This document shows, in pieces, positions 8,852 through 17,224 of a stretch of DNA of 64,000 nt. The stretch covers positions 2,170,001 to 2,234,000 of the forward strand of contig NZ_LGUC01000001.1 of assembly GCF_001307315.1 (NCBI RefSeq), in the 5' to 3' direction. Every line of letters begins with the position of its first letter. Positions within the stretch are counted from its first letter, which is position 1. A program made the position numbers and the translations under genes. The notes under the pieces are model-generated. The model saw only the letters and a program-made list of their open reading frames with translations, was not told where the DNA came from and did not search any database. The DNA comes from Halolamina pelagica (GTDB lineage: Archaea; Halobacteriota; Halobacteria; Halobacteriales; Haloferacaceae).

Positions 8852-9366
8852 TCTTCATCACCGGCTGCGTCTTCTTCCATCTCCTCGCGGATCTCCTCGA
8901 TGTTGACCCCGATGGTCCCCTCGGTTCGACCCGTGGACTTGGTCCGCTGTCCGCGGACCTTCTGCCCGCGCTCGTGGCGGACGCCCTTGTAGGAGCTGAT
9001 CATCTTCATGCGGTTGATGTCGTGGCGCCGGGACTCCTCGAGGTCGCTCCCGGTCACGTGGGTGGTCTCGCCGGAGAAGAAGTCCTTCTGCCGGTTCGCC
9101 ATCCACGAGGGAACGTGATCCCCGAGGTTCTCGACGACCTCGACGACACTGTTGATATCGTCGTCGTCGAGGCGTCCGAACGTCGCCTGCCGGTCGACGT
9201 CCGCCTCGTCGGCGACGATGCGCGCCATGCGCTTGCCGATGCCTTTGAGTTCGCTGAGGGACCGCTCGACGGATTTCGTCCCGTCCAGGTCGGTCTGCCC
9301 GATCCGGACGAAGTACTGGAGGTCCTCCTCCTCCGCCTCGCCGTCCGCTGGTTCTTCTGCACTCAT
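8848..9366 (-). CDS. rpsM: 30S ribosomal protein S13
   Basis: 172-residue head protein contacting the P-site tRNA. It has an acidic N-terminal tail, then [35 protein letters not shown], and the C-terminal [34 protein letters not shown]. It is the first protein gene after tRNA-Ser(GCT), 22 bp away. Confidence 0.96.
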   Translation of the reverse strand: MSAEEPADGEAEEEDLQYFVRIGQTDLDGTKSVERSLSELKGIGKRMARIVADEADVDRQATFGRLDDDDINSVVEVVENLGDHVPSWMANRQKDFFSGETTHVTGSDLEESRRHDINRMKMISSYKGVRHERGQKVRGQRTKSTGRTEGTIGVNIEEIREEMEEDAAGDEE

Positions 9367-9388
9367 ATCTGGTTGGTGTCGGTGCGAG

Positions 9389-9473
9389 CGTTGCGGCGGG
9401 GATTTGAACCCCGGAGGCTGTGCGCCACAGAGTTAGCAACCCTGCGCCTTGGGCCAGGCTAGGCTACCGCAAC
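9389..9473 (-). tRNA. tRNA-Ser (anticodon GCT)
   Basis: 85-nt type II tRNA. Acceptor GTTGCGG pairs with CCGCAAC and is followed by discriminator G, the serine identity base. The anticodon stem CAGGG/CTCTG (one G-T pair) holds the loop TTGCTAA. A long variable arm and GGTTCAAATCC T-loop are present. It leads the ribosomal cluster. Confidence 0.93.
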
Positions 9474-9570
9474 CCGCGTGCTGGTATCGTCGCCCGTCGA
9501 GCCAATCCGACTCGTGGACTCGGGACACGGCGCCCCTACAGTTCACTACACTCTTCGATTCCGGGACTGG

Positions 9571-9580
9571 ATACTTAAAC
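9571..9580 (-). promoter_or_regulatory. TATA-like element for tRNA-Ser and the rpsM cluster
   Basis: Read on the minus strand, the AT-rich GTTTAAGTAT stands out in GC-rich DNA about 98 bp before the tRNA-Ser 5' end. It would start a primary transcript with a leader that is trimmed during tRNA maturation. No other clear TATA element lies nearer. Confidence 0.45.
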
Positions 9581-9821
9581 ATCACGGAACGGGGGAGGTG
9601 TGTGAGAGGCAAACACCGACGGACGGCGTCGACGTGTTTGCGGTCCCGACGACACAGTACCGGGGCTCGTTCTCGAGCGAACATCGTCGTCGCCAATCTG
9701 TCCCCCGCACGTCGCCGCCCGAGGAACTCGCAGGTGTCGGGTGCCATCTCGGTCACACCGACCGGCACTCACGACGCTCGGTACCACACTCTACGAGGCC
9801 GTGCTGATAGATCACACACCC

Positions 9822-9843
9822 CCGGCGGACCGCCGGATTTTTT
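9822..9843 (+). terminator. Hairpin followed by six T, terminator-like or promoter-overlapping
   Basis: CCGGCG (9822-9827), loop GAC, CGCCGG (9831-9836), then A and T6. The shape is that of an intrinsic terminator, but the T6 also lies 25-30 bp before the GTG start of the flippase gene, where a haloarchaeal TATA element would be. The rest of 9474-9867 (394 bp) shows no convincing gene. Confidence 0.35.
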
Positions 9844-9867
9844 CCGCCGTTCCGGGTAGGCCGGCGC

Positions 9868-11408
9868 GTGCCCGCCGACGGATCACCCGACGAAGAAGCT
9901 GTTGACGACGTGACTCGTCGGCTCGACGACGCCCTGGAACGGGTCGCCCACGGCGCCGCGGTCTCGGTGCCGAGCATCCTGCTCCAGCGCGGGCTCACCG
10001 TCGTCTTCACCGCCGCGCTCACGAACGGCCTTGGCGCGGCGCCGTACGGCCTGTTCGCGCTCGCTCGGCGCATCCAGCGCTTCCTCGCCCGTATCGTGCT
10101 GGGGTTCCGGAACGGGCTGAGTCGCTTCCTGCCGACCGCCGACCAGGAAGAGCGGGACGCGCTGGCGACGTTCGCGTCGCTGCTGCTGCTCGGGGTCGCC
10201 ACCGTCTTCGGCGTCGGCCTGTTTCTCGCGGCGCCGCGGATCACGTCGATGGCGGACCAGACCGCGCAGTTCGAGCTGCTCGTGCGGGTGTTCGCGCTCG
10301 GGATGCCCGCGAGCGTCTGGCTGTTTACCGTGACCGAGGTGCTGCGCGGCATCGAGGCGGTCGCGCCCCTGAACCTCACGCTGCGGCTGGCGTTCCCCGC
10401 CGCGCAGTTGGTCGTCGGCGTCGTCGGCGCCTTCGTCGTCGGCGACATCGTGTTCGTCGCCGGCGGCGTGCTGGCCGTGATGGGGCTGACCGGCGTCGCG
10501 GCCGCAGTCTGGATCGTCCGCGCACGCGGGTTCCGCCCGCGCCTGCGCGGTCCGGGGCTCCCCGCGCTCCGCCGTCGCTACCTCGAGTACACAGTCCCGC
10601 TGTTTCTCGGCGGCATCGCGACCACGACACAGCGCCTCGGCTTCTACCCGCTGATCGCCGTGTTCCTCTCGGGGGTGGCCGGCGGCGTGTTCGCGGTCGG
10701 CGTGCTGGTCTCTCAGCTCGTTCGCCTGCCGCTGATGGCGATCAACCAGTTCATCCCGCCGGTCGCCGCCGCGCTCAACGAGGAGGGCCACGACGACGCG
10801 CTCTCGCGGCTGTATCACGTCACCAGCCGGCTCGTGCTCGTCGGCGTCGTCGCCGCCGCCGTGCCCGTCGTCGTCTACCGCGAGACCGTGATGGCCGCGT
10901 TCGGCCCGACGTTCACCGAGTACGCGCCGCTGTTGACGCTGTTCGTGCTGGCCCAGATCGCGGCCTGCGCCGCTGGCAGCGTGGGGATCCTGCTCCGCAT
11001 GACGGACCACCAGCAGGCGCTGCTCGTCACCAACGTCGGGATCACGACCGTGCTCGCGATCGTCGCCGTCCCGCTCACCGTGGAGTTCGGGCTCGCGGGC
11101 GTCGTCTGGACGTACCTGCTGATGCTCACGCTCAACAACGGGATCGAGGTCGCCGTCCTCTACCACCTCGAAGGGCTCCAGCCGTTCACGAAGCGCCACA
11201 GCTACCCCCTGGTGGCGGCGCTGCCGTTCGGGGGGTCGCGCTCGTCGCGCGGGCGCTCGCTCCGGGCGTCGTCGGCGCCGTCGTCGGCACGCTGCTCGGG
11301 CTGGCGGCGTTCGCGGCGACGCTCAGGACGTTGGGGTTCACGCCGGTCGAGCGGCGGCTGGCGTCGACGTTGATCGAGCGGTACGGAGAACTGCTCCCGG
11401 GGCGATAG
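9868..11408 (+). CDS. Polysaccharide flippase, MATE/MOP-like (frame broken near the end)
   Basis: Repaired length about 513 residues with around 14 membrane segments after a short acidic cytoplasmic N-terminus. The start VSVPSILLQRGLTVVFTAALTNGLG and the repeat layout match the RfbX/Wzx-type branch of the MOP superfamily, which flips lipid-linked glycans across the membrane. In haloarchaea these often serve S-layer or archaellin glycosylation, but no glycosyltransferase is adjacent. The G run at 11230-11235 lacks one base. Adding it continues as FGGVALVARALAPGVVGAVV and ends LLPGR before TAG. Start is GTG. Confidence 0.8.
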
Positions 11409-11416
11409 CGGACGGC

Positions 11417-12445
11417 TCAGTCCGCGGCGGAGATGTACTTCTCGTTGATCTCGTACTCGCCGCGCTCGTTCTCGACGAGATACTCCCCGTAGTAGGGGAC
11501 GCGCTCGGCGACGACCTGCTCGAACGCCTCGCGGATCTCCTCGCGGCTCATCTCGCCCATCGACTGCAGGTCGTCGTTGCGGTTGAGACAGCCCTTCAGG
11601 TACCCCTCGTGGGTCACCCGGACCCGGCCGCAGTTGGCACAGAAGTCGGCGTTCTCGACGGGATCGACGATCTCGATCATCCCGCCCTGGAACTCGTCGA
11701 GCTCGGACGGCTGGGGGTCGGCGGCGACGGATTCGGCGGCCTCGGGGTTGACGAAGTAGCGCTTCCGGTCGTGCATCTCCCGGTGTTCGACGTGGTCGGC
11801 GATCTCCGCGAGCCAGTCGTGGACGCGCTGGATGTCGATGTTCCACTCCGGCCGGCCGGTGAGTTCGGGCATGTACTCGATCAGCTGGAGCTGGAGCCCC
11901 TCGTTCTCGGCGACGTGGTCGACCATCCCCTCGACGTAGCCAGCGGTGTGCTCGAACACGACCATGTTGAGCTTCACCGGCGCGAGCCCGGCGTCGACGG
12001 CGGCCTGGACGCCCTCCATGACCTTGTCGTAGGCGCCCGATTTGGTGATCTCGGCGAACTCCTCGGGGTCGAGCGCGTCCTGCGAGACGTTCACGCGGTC
12101 GAGCCCCGCCTCCTTCAGCTCCTCGGCACGGCCCGGTAGAAACGTCCCGTTGGTCGTCATCGAGACCTCCATCGAGTCCGGGGCCCGACGGATGATCTCC
12201 GCCAAGTCCTCGCGAAGCATCGGCTCGCCGCCGGTGAGCTTCACCGAGTCGACGCCGTACTCCGCGACCACATTCAGGAAGCGAACCACGTCGTCGGTAC
12301 CCATCTCGTCGTCGCCGGGCTCCATCGGGCCGCGCGTGTCGCCGAGTCCCTCGTTGTGGCAGTAGACACAGTCGAAGTTACACCGGTCGGTGAGGGAGAC
12401 GCGGACGCCCGTCACCTCGCGACCGAACTCGTCCGAGAGCGGCAT
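11417..12445 (-). CDS. moaA: GTP 3',8-cyclase (molybdenum cofactor synthesis)
   Basis: 342-residue radical SAM enzyme making the first committed intermediate of molybdopterin from GTP. The radical SAM cluster is held by C22, C26 and C29 (CNFDCVYC). The GGEP motif lies near residue 72. The second cluster is C269, C272 and C286 (CANC then KGC), diagnostic of MoaA. The usual C-terminal Gly-Gly is absent; the protein ends NEKYISAAD. It is convergent with the flippase gene, with stops 8 bp apart. Confidence 0.9.
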   Translation of the reverse strand: MPLSDEFGREVTGVRVSLTDRCNFDCVYCHNEGLGDTRGPMEPGDDEMGTDDVVRFLNVVAEYGVDSVKLTGGEPMLREDLAEIIRRAPDSMEVSMTTNGTFLPGRAEELKEAGLDRVNVSQDALDPEEFAEITKSGAYDKVMEGVQAAVDAGLAPVKLNMVVFEHTAGYVEGMVDHVAENEGLQLQLIEYMPELTGRPEWNIDIQRVHDWLAEIADHVEHREMHDRKRYFVNPEAAESVAADPQPSELDEFQGGMIEIVDPVENADFCANCGRVRVTHEGYLKGCLNRNDDLQSMGEMSREEIREAFEQVVAERVPYYGEYLVENERGEYEINEKYISAAD

Positions 12446-12467
12446 TAGCTAACTGTTCGTCCGAACG

Positions 12468-12477
12468 GGCTTAAGGG
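12468..12477 (-). promoter_or_regulatory. TATA-like element of moaA
   Basis: On the minus strand ACCCTTAAGC lies 23-32 bp before the moaA ATG at 12445, the spacing of a leaderless haloarchaeal promoter. The palindromic CGTTCGTCCGAACG stretch next to it (12455-12468) could be an operator, but there is nothing more to support that. Confidence 0.5.
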
Positions 12478-12624
12478 TCCGGGTGGCGACACCCAATTTG
12501 TAACTGGTTCCGGTTACTTCAACCCGGCTGTGAACGCGCGAGCGGGTTCAAAATCGGCCTCGGAGCGAGGGGGCACTAATACCGGGTTCAAAACCCTCAT
12601 TAGCGGAACGCGCTACCTCCCGCT

Positions 12625-13668
12625 ATGGACGAAGCCGCCGTACGCGACCTGCTCGCGGAGGTCGAGGATCCGTCCCTCGGCGACGATCTCGTGTCGCTGG
12701 GACTGGTCAACGCCATCGAGGTCGAGGACGGGACCGCCAAGATATCGCTGGCCCTCGGCGCGCCGTACGCGCCTCACGAGTCGGCGATCGCCGCGGAGGT
12801 CCGGGAGAAGATCCAGGCCGCCGGCCTCGCGGTCGACCTCTCGGCCAACATCCCCGACGACCAGGCCGACGACGACCAGGTGCTGCCGGGCGTGAAGAAC
12901 ATCATCGCCGTCGCCTCCGGGAAAGGCGGCGTCGGCAAGTCGACGATGGCGGTCAACATCGCGGCCGGGCTGTCGAAACTCGGCGCCGAAGTCGGCCTGT
13001 TCGACGCCGACGTGTACGGGCCGAACGTCCCGCGAATGCTCGACGCCGACGAGGCGCCGCGGGCGACCGACGAGGACACCATCATCCCGCCGGAGAAGTT
13101 CGGCGTGAAACTGATGTCGATGGCGTTTCTCTCGGGCGAGGACGACCCCGTCATCTGGCGGGGGCCGATGGTTCACAAGCTCCTGACCCAGCTCGTCGAG
13201 GACGTGGAGTGGGGTGAACTCGACTACATGGTGCTCGACCTGCCGCCGGGGACGGGCGACACCCAGCTGACCATCCTCCAGACGCTGCCGCTGACTGGGT
13301 CGGTCGTCGTCACGACGCCCCAGGAGGTCGCCGTCGACGACGCCCGGAAGGGGCTGCGGATGTTCGGCAAGCACGAAACGCCGGTGCTCGGGATCGCCGA
13401 GAACATGGCCTCGTTCCGCTGTCCGGACTGTGGCAGCGAGCACGAGATCTTCGGCGAGGGCGGCGGGCGGACCCTGGCCGACGAGAACGACCTGCCGTTC
13501 CTCGGCGGCATCCCCATCGATCCGGCGATCCGCCAGGGCGGCGACGAGGGGAAGCCGGTCGTCCTGCGCGAGGGCGAGACCGCCGACGCGTTCCGCGTGC
13601 TGACCGAGAACGTCGCGAACAACGTCGGCGTGATCCGTCGACAGAGCGTCCAGCAGCATGGCTGGTGA
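12625..13668 (+). CDS. Mrp/NBP35-family iron-sulfur carrier ATPase
   Basis: 347-residue protein that probably builds and transfers Fe-S clusters. Residues 1-75 are a MIP18/DUF59-like domain (VRDLLAEVEDPSLGDDLVSLGL). The ParA-like ATPase follows with the deviant Walker A GKGGVGKSTMA near residue 98. Later come DLPPGTGDTQL and a CPDC pair near residue 265, the usual cluster-binding CxxC. The gene overlaps the next small gene by 11 bp. Confidence 0.92.
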   Translation: MDEAAVRDLLAEVEDPSLGDDLVSLGLVNAIEVEDGTAKISLALGAPYAPHESAIAAEVREKIQAAGLAVDLSANIPDDQADDDQVLPGVKNIIAVASGKGGVGKSTMAVNIAAGLSKLGAEVGLFDADVYGPNVPRMLDADEAPRATDEDTIIPPEKFGVKLMSMAFLSGEDDPVIWRGPMVHKLLTQLVEDVEWGELDYMVLDLPPGTGDTQLTILQTLPLTGSVVVTTPQEVAVDDARKGLRMFGKHETPVLGIAENMASFRCPDCGSEHEIFGEGGGRTLADENDLPFLGGIPIDPAIRQGGDEGKPVVLREGETADAFRVLTENVANNVGVIRRQSVQQHGW

Positions 13669-13957
13669 GGACGGCGACGACGCCGCCGGGAACGGGGACG
13701 ACGACTGGCAGATGGCGCCCGACGCCGAGGCGACGTTCCCCGAGGACGCCCCGAAGCGGGAGACGCTGCGGGAAGTCGCCGACGAGATCCGCGCCCGCGA
13801 CGACTCCTCCGAGGCGGCACAGATCGGGGCGTTTCTCTACCGCGTCTCCGACCTCTACAAGGAGGGCGAGGAGACCTCGATCCCGGAGATCTACATGAAC
13901 ATGCGCCACATCCTCGAAGTCCGGGAGCAGGGCGGGCTCAACCCCGACGAGGAGTAG
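13658..13957 (+). CDS. Small acidic haloarchaeal protein of unknown function
   Basis: 99 residues. Residues 1-30 are low-complexity acidic; the rest (LREVADEIRARDDSSEAAQIGAFLYRVSDLYKE, then IPEIYMNMRHILEVREQGGL) looks helical and conserved. It overlaps the end of the Mrp/NBP35 gene, so it may assist that protein, but function is not evident. Confidence 0.75.
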   Translation: MAGEDGDDAAGNGDDDWQMAPDAEATFPEDAPKRETLREVADEIRARDDSSEAAQIGAFLYRVSDLYKEGEETSIPEIYMNMRHILEVREQGGLNPDEE

Positions 13958-14023
13958 CCGGCTCGTTCTCGCTGTCGGTCGCCCGGAACCGTTTTCCCCC
14001 GCGGTCGGCAACCACCAGCGAAC

Positions 14024-14658
14024 GTGGACGCCCACCAGGACGAACTCGCGAACCCGTTCGCGATGGACGAAGACTGCCGGAACTGTCCGGCGCTCGCCGA
14101 CTGCCGCAACCAGGTAGTGCACGGCTACGGCGACGCCGGCGCGGAGTTCGTCTTCGTCGGCGAAGCCCCATCGTCGGGCGCCGACGCGACCGGGGTGCCG
14201 TTCACCGGCGACGACGCCGGCCAGCGAGTGCAGCGCATCCTCGGCGAACTCGGCTTCTCGCGGTCACCCCGGACGCCGCGGAGCCGGACCTCCAGAACGT
14301 CTACCTCACCTACCTCTCGCGCTGTCGCAACCCCGAGCGGGCGGCAACCGACGAGGAACTCCGGAACTGCGAGCCGTTTCTCAACGCCGAACTCCGGATG
14401 ATCAACCCACACATCATCGTCCCCGTGGGCGACCGGGCGCTCCGGGCGCTCGCGATCGAGTACACCACCCGCGCGCCCGAGAGCTTCGACGTGGTCGAGG
14501 AACACGCGACCACGGTCCGGGGGCGTGGGTTCGAACTCGTCCCCATGATCCCGCCCGCGGCCCAGACCGACGAACAGGAGGCCGCGTTCGTCGAGCACGT
14601 GAAAGAGAACGTGTTCTCGCGGGACTATCGGCAGACGAAAGGTCGCAGGAGCCGGTAA
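14024..14658 (+). CDS. Uracil-DNA glycosylase, family 4/5-like (frame broken)
   Basis: Repaired length 211 residues. The N-terminus has a Cys pair (C18, C21; DCRNCPALADC) expected to bind a 4Fe-4S cluster. The catalytic GEAPSSGADATGVPFTG motif is near residue 46. After the break come LTYLSRCRNPERAATDEELRNCEPF with further cluster cysteines and NPHIIVPVGDRAL. The C run at 14267-14270 lacks one base. Start is GTG at 14024. It removes uracil arising from cytosine deamination, an obvious need in such GC-rich DNA. Confidence 0.88.
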
Positions 14659-14682
14659 CGGTCGCGACGGTTCGCTCGGGAG

Positions 14683-14892
14683 TTACGACCAGTAGGCGGT
14701 TTCTGTCGGCCGATCGCCGGTGCCGGCGGCGACGCCAACGACGACGGCCACGACACAGAGTGCGAACGTCGCCCCGCTCGCCGCCATCGTCGGCGAACCG
14801 GGGAGCAGTCGGACGAACGTCGCGAGCCCGCCCAGCGCCAGCGCCGAAATGACGCCGGAGGCGAGCAGGCCGAGCGCGCGGGAGTCGAGCAT
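14683..14892 (-). CDS. Small two-helix membrane protein
   Basis: 69 residues with two hydrophobic helices (about 6-30 and 38-58) joined by a short polar loop, ending GDRPTETAYWS. It resembles small haloarchaeal membrane proteins of unknown role. It stands alone between two plus-strand genes, convergent with the glycosylase (24 bp between stops). Confidence 0.65.
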   Translation of the reverse strand: MLDSRALGLLASGVISALALGGLATFVRLLPGSPTMAASGATFALCVVAVVVGVAAGTGDRPTETAYWS

Positions 14893-14999
14893 ACCGGGGG
14901 ATCGGCTGGCAATCGCTTAAGCGCGGCGCTCCCCGTGGCGTCGACGCCCGCCGACCGCGACCCGCCGGATTGAAGCGCGCCGCGAGCCGAGAGTGACCG

Positions 15000-15743
15000 A
15001 TGACAACCGTCGTCCTGCTGGCCGACCCGCCACGTCCCGGCCTCCGGTTTCCCGACCTCGCGGCGACGAGCCCGTTGAACGAGTCGGAGGTCGCCGAACT
15101 CGCCGGCGCGATCGATCGCGACGCCATGCGGGCCATCGAGCGCTCCGGCGCCGACCTGCTCGTGAACTACCGCCCCGAGGACCTGCTCGACGAGGCCCAC
15201 CGCACCGAGGTGTCGCCCGAGGCGGAGATCCGCGCGCTGGCTGCTGACGCCGTCTCGGACGTGGGCGAGGTGCGCTTCGAGCCACAGGTCGGCTCGACCC
15301 CGAGCGCGCGCGTCGGCAACACCGTCACCCACCTGCTCCGCGAGGAGGGGGCCCGCTCGGTCGCGGTGCTCCCCGGCACCACCCCGTTCATCACCCGAGC
15401 GGGGATCGACTCCGCGGCGATGAAACACCGGAGCAACGACGTGGTGCTCGGTCCGGGCCCGGGCGGGTCGGTGTACTACGCCGGCTTCTCCGACACCGTC
15501 GACTTCACCGACGCGATGACGCCGCCGGCGCTGAACACGATCGCGGAGCTGGCCCGCGGCGAGGACCACGAGACGGCGTTCCTCCCGACACAGCCGACGG
15601 TCCGGACCGGCGACGAACTCGCGAGCGTCGTCGCGGAGCTCCGTGCCCGCGTCGCCGCCGGCCGCGCCGTGCCGGATTTCACCGCGGCGCTGATCGAGGA
15701 GTACGGGCTGATCGTCGACGAGGACGGGCTCACGCGGCAGTAG
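15000..15743 (+). CDS. Possible nucleotidyl/glycosyltransferase of the DUF2064 type
   Basis: 247 residues. I do not recognise it firmly. The stretch VAVLPGTTPFITRAGIDSA followed by DVVLGPGPGGSVYYAGF resembles the acceptor-site region of GT-A-fold proteins of the MobA/CofC/DUF2064 group, where a D/G-rich loop and the GPxxxGxxYxxG pattern occur. The N-terminal nucleotide-binding region is less typical. The downstream gene begins 43 bp later. A CofC-like role in coenzyme F420 synthesis is possible but unsupported by neighbours. Confidence 0.45.
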   Translation: MTTVVLLADPPRPGLRFPDLAATSPLNESEVAELAGAIDRDAMRAIERSGADLLVNYRPEDLLDEAHRTEVSPEAEIRALAADAVSDVGEVRFEPQVGSTPSARVGNTVTHLLREEGARSVAVLPGTTPFITRAGIDSAAMKHRSNDVVLGPGPGGSVYYAGFSDTVDFTDAMTPPALNTIAELARGEDHETAFLPTQPTVRTGDELASVVAELRARVAAGRAVPDFTAALIEEYGLIVDEDGLTRQ

Positions 15744-15786
15744 CGCCAGCCCAACGGTTTTCACACCGCTCGGCCAATCGGGGACC

Positions 15787-16047
15787 ATGTCGGTACGAAA
15801 CGGCAAGCGTCTCCGCTACCCCCTCGGTGTCGTCGCGCTCGTCGTGGGGATCGGCCTCCTCCAAGGCGTGCTCGAGCTACTCGTCCAGCGAGCCGTCGCC
15901 GGCGGGCTCCCCACGTGGCTGCCGACGCTCGGGACGACCGGCCAGACGGTGACGGCGTACGTACTGGCTGGCAACGCGTACACCTACCTGCTCGTTCCCG
16001 CGGCGGCGTTCTGGCTCGGCGTGCGTTACGCCCGGGCCGCCGCCTGA
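15787..16047 (+). CDS. Small membrane protein
   Basis: 86 residues with a basic N-terminus and two hydrophobic helices (about 12-35 and 55-80). The charge pattern predicts the N-terminus inside. No family recognised. It ends 49 bp before tRNA-Ser(TGA). Confidence 0.6.
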   Translation: MSVRNGKRLRYPLGVVALVVGIGLLQGVLELLVQRAVAGGLPTWLPTLGTTGQTVTAYVLAGNAYTYLLVPAAAFWLGVRYARAAA

Positions 16048-16096
16048 GGGTGGTCCGATAGCTTCAACCCTCCCGAGGGGAAACGGAGGGTTGTCT

Positions 16097-16178
16097 GGTG
16101 GGATGGCAGAGTGGCCTATTGCGCCGGTCTTGAAAACCGGTGGCGTCAGCCTCCTGGGTTCAAATCCCAGTCCCACCG
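16097..16178 (+). tRNA. tRNA-Ser (anticodon TGA)
   Basis: 82-nt type II tRNA. Acceptor GGTGGGA pairs with TCCCACC, discriminator G. The anticodon stem CCGGT/ACCGG holds loop CTTGAAA. The variable arm is TGGCGTCAGCC and the T-arm CTGGG TTCAAAT CCCAG. CCA is not encoded. Its 3' end is repeated 110 bp downstream. Confidence 0.95.
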
Positions 16179-16265
16179 TCGTCTCCGAACGAACGTGAGG
16201 AGCGACGCGTGTCGGATTTGCTCCCTGCGAGACGCGCACAGCGGCGGAGCGAGCACGTCTCGATC

Positions 16266-16288
16266 CGGTTCAAATCCCGGTCCCACCG
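16266..16288 (+). repeat. Partial copy of the tRNA-Ser 3' end, att-like
   Basis: This 23-bp stretch matches 16156-16178 of the tRNA gene at 21 of 23 positions, offset by exactly 110 bp, covering T-loop, T-stem 3' strand and acceptor 3' strand. It cannot fold as a tRNA because the 5' parts are missing. Such repeats flank elements that integrate into tRNA 3' ends. The 87 bp between the copies hold no gene, so any element has been lost. Confidence 0.6.
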
Positions 16289-16380
16289 CATCCAAACCAC
16301 CGAGCGGTTCGCTTCTCGCTAGCGGCGCCGAACCACGTCGAACGCAAAGGCTTTGGGCCGGTCGGGCCAACCCCCAGATA

Positions 16381-16704
16381 ATGAGCGACGCCGACGACTG
16401 GCCCCACGATCCGGACGGCGAGGAGGGAAGCGAAGGCCGGCGCAAGTACGGCCACGCCGTACTGGCCAAGAAGATCGACGAGGACGAGGACTTCCCGCTG
16501 ACTGCCGAGGAGTACGTCGCCGACTACGGCGACCACCCGGTGCGGATCAGCTACGAGCAGGTCGTCTCCGTCGAGGAGATCTTCGAGAACGTCGAGAAGG
16601 AGGAGTTCGCGGACTTCGTCGAGTTCCACGAGACTCTCGGGGAAGTGATGCGCGAGAACGGCTACTGGTTCTACGAAGGCGCCGAGCAGTTCGTCGACGC
16701 CTGA
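16381..16704 (+). CDS. DUF5785-like haloarchaeal protein
   Basis: 107 residues. The sequence DDWPHDPDGEEGSEGRRKYG at the start and GEVMRENGYWFYEGAEQF at the end recall a family restricted to haloarchaea and annotated only as DUF5785 (from memory). Predicted soluble, acidic. The ATG at 16381 directly follows the AT-rich CAGATA; longer in-frame extension runs through the tRNA and is not real. Confidence 0.75.
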   Translation: MSDADDWPHDPDGEEGSEGRRKYGHAVLAKKIDEDEDFPLTAEEYVADYGDHPVRISYEQVVSVEEIFENVEKEEFADFVEFHETLGEVMRENGYWFYEGAEQFVDA

Positions 16705-16763
16705 ACACGGCCCGCAGTTCTCTGTCACGCGTCCCCCGAAGCCGTGACGCCGTGCTCCGCCTC

Positions 16764-16816
16764 TTTTGGGCCGACCTAAAAGCCGAAACCACTAAATGCT
16801 TTTAGGCAAGCCTAAA
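16764..16816 (+). promoter_or_regulatory. Two DtxR/IdeR-like operator boxes
   Basis: A perfect palindrome TTTAGGCAAGCCTAAA lies at 16801-16816. A second copy with the same TTT(A/G)GG-N4-CCTAAA layout lies at 16765-16780, 36 bp upstream. The form agrees with the TTAGG...CCTAA consensus of DtxR/MntR-type metal-dependent repressors. The AT-rich stretch between them (16783-16797) could be the TATA element, so repressor binding would block transcription. Which regulator binds is inference. Confidence 0.6.
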
Positions 16817-16820
16817 GAGT

Positions 16821-16925
16821 ATGCGACGGGCAGGCATCCACACACTCGCCGACCGATCCAGCGGACGCGCGGGCACCCCCTCGGCCCCCGCAAGCGCCGG
16901 TGGCCGGCCTGGGGTGGAGCGATGA
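16821..16925 (+). CDS. Possible 34-residue leader ORF
   Basis: ATG at 16821, five bases after the downstream DtxR-like box, opens a frame (MRRAGIHTLADRSSG, Arg/Ala/Gly-rich) that ends in TGA overlapping the next ATG as ATGA. Such coupling suggests it is translated, but the composition is like random GC-rich sequence and no family is recognised. The alternative is a 5' untranslated leader. Confidence 0.3.
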   Translation: MRRAGIHTLADRSSGRAGTPSAPASAGGRPGVER

Positions 16926-17224
16926 CGGAGGGGAAGCTCTGCCGTCTGCGTGAGCGTATCGAGTCCCTCGCGAGCGACGGCGGGGAGTACTACCTCGTCT
17001 GTGGCCGCTACGGGGACCGGCCGGTACCGGCCGACGCCTGTCGGTTCGACGAGCCGACGGCGGCGCGGCGGGCGGCGACGCTGACCGAGGAGTATCGCGC
17101 CGCGCTGCGGGAGTACGACCCTGCCCTCCCGCAGTACGACATCGTGGTTCGCCAGACACCCGACATCGGCACAACGGCCTCGCCCGCGGACACCATCGAG
17201 TCGGCGCCGGAGGACGGGCGATGA
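16922..17224 (+). CDS. Small conserved haloarchaeal protein (DUF7552-like)
   Basis: 100 residues. It begins LCRLRERIESLASDGGEYYLVCGRYGDRPVPADACRF and has an Ala/Arg-rich helix (ARRAATLTEEYRAALREY), a pattern I recall for an uncharacterised haloarchaeal family. The following gene starts inside its last codons (4-bp overlap). It lies behind two DtxR-like boxes, so metal-responsive expression is likely if those are real. Confidence 0.7.
   Translation: MTEGKLCRLRERIESLASDGGEYYLVCGRYGDRPVPADACRFDEPTAARRAATLTEEYRAALREYDPALPQYDIVVRQTPDIGTTASPADTIESAPEDGR

Noticed and set aside
9478..9807. 109-codon plus-strand frame after tRNA-Ser
   Set aside because: It overlaps the promoter of the tRNA/rpsM cluster, has mixed low-bias codon use unlike neighbouring genes and no recognisable domain.
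9883..11199. 438-codon minus-strand frame opposite the flippase gene
   Set aside because: Low-complexity His/Arg/Asp/Glu composition and complete overlap with a recognisable 14-helix membrane protein.
16796..17224. 142-codon frame starting inside the DtxR-like palindrome
   Set aside because: Its start lies within the operator and the added N-terminus is random-looking; ATG 16922 gives the conserved protein.
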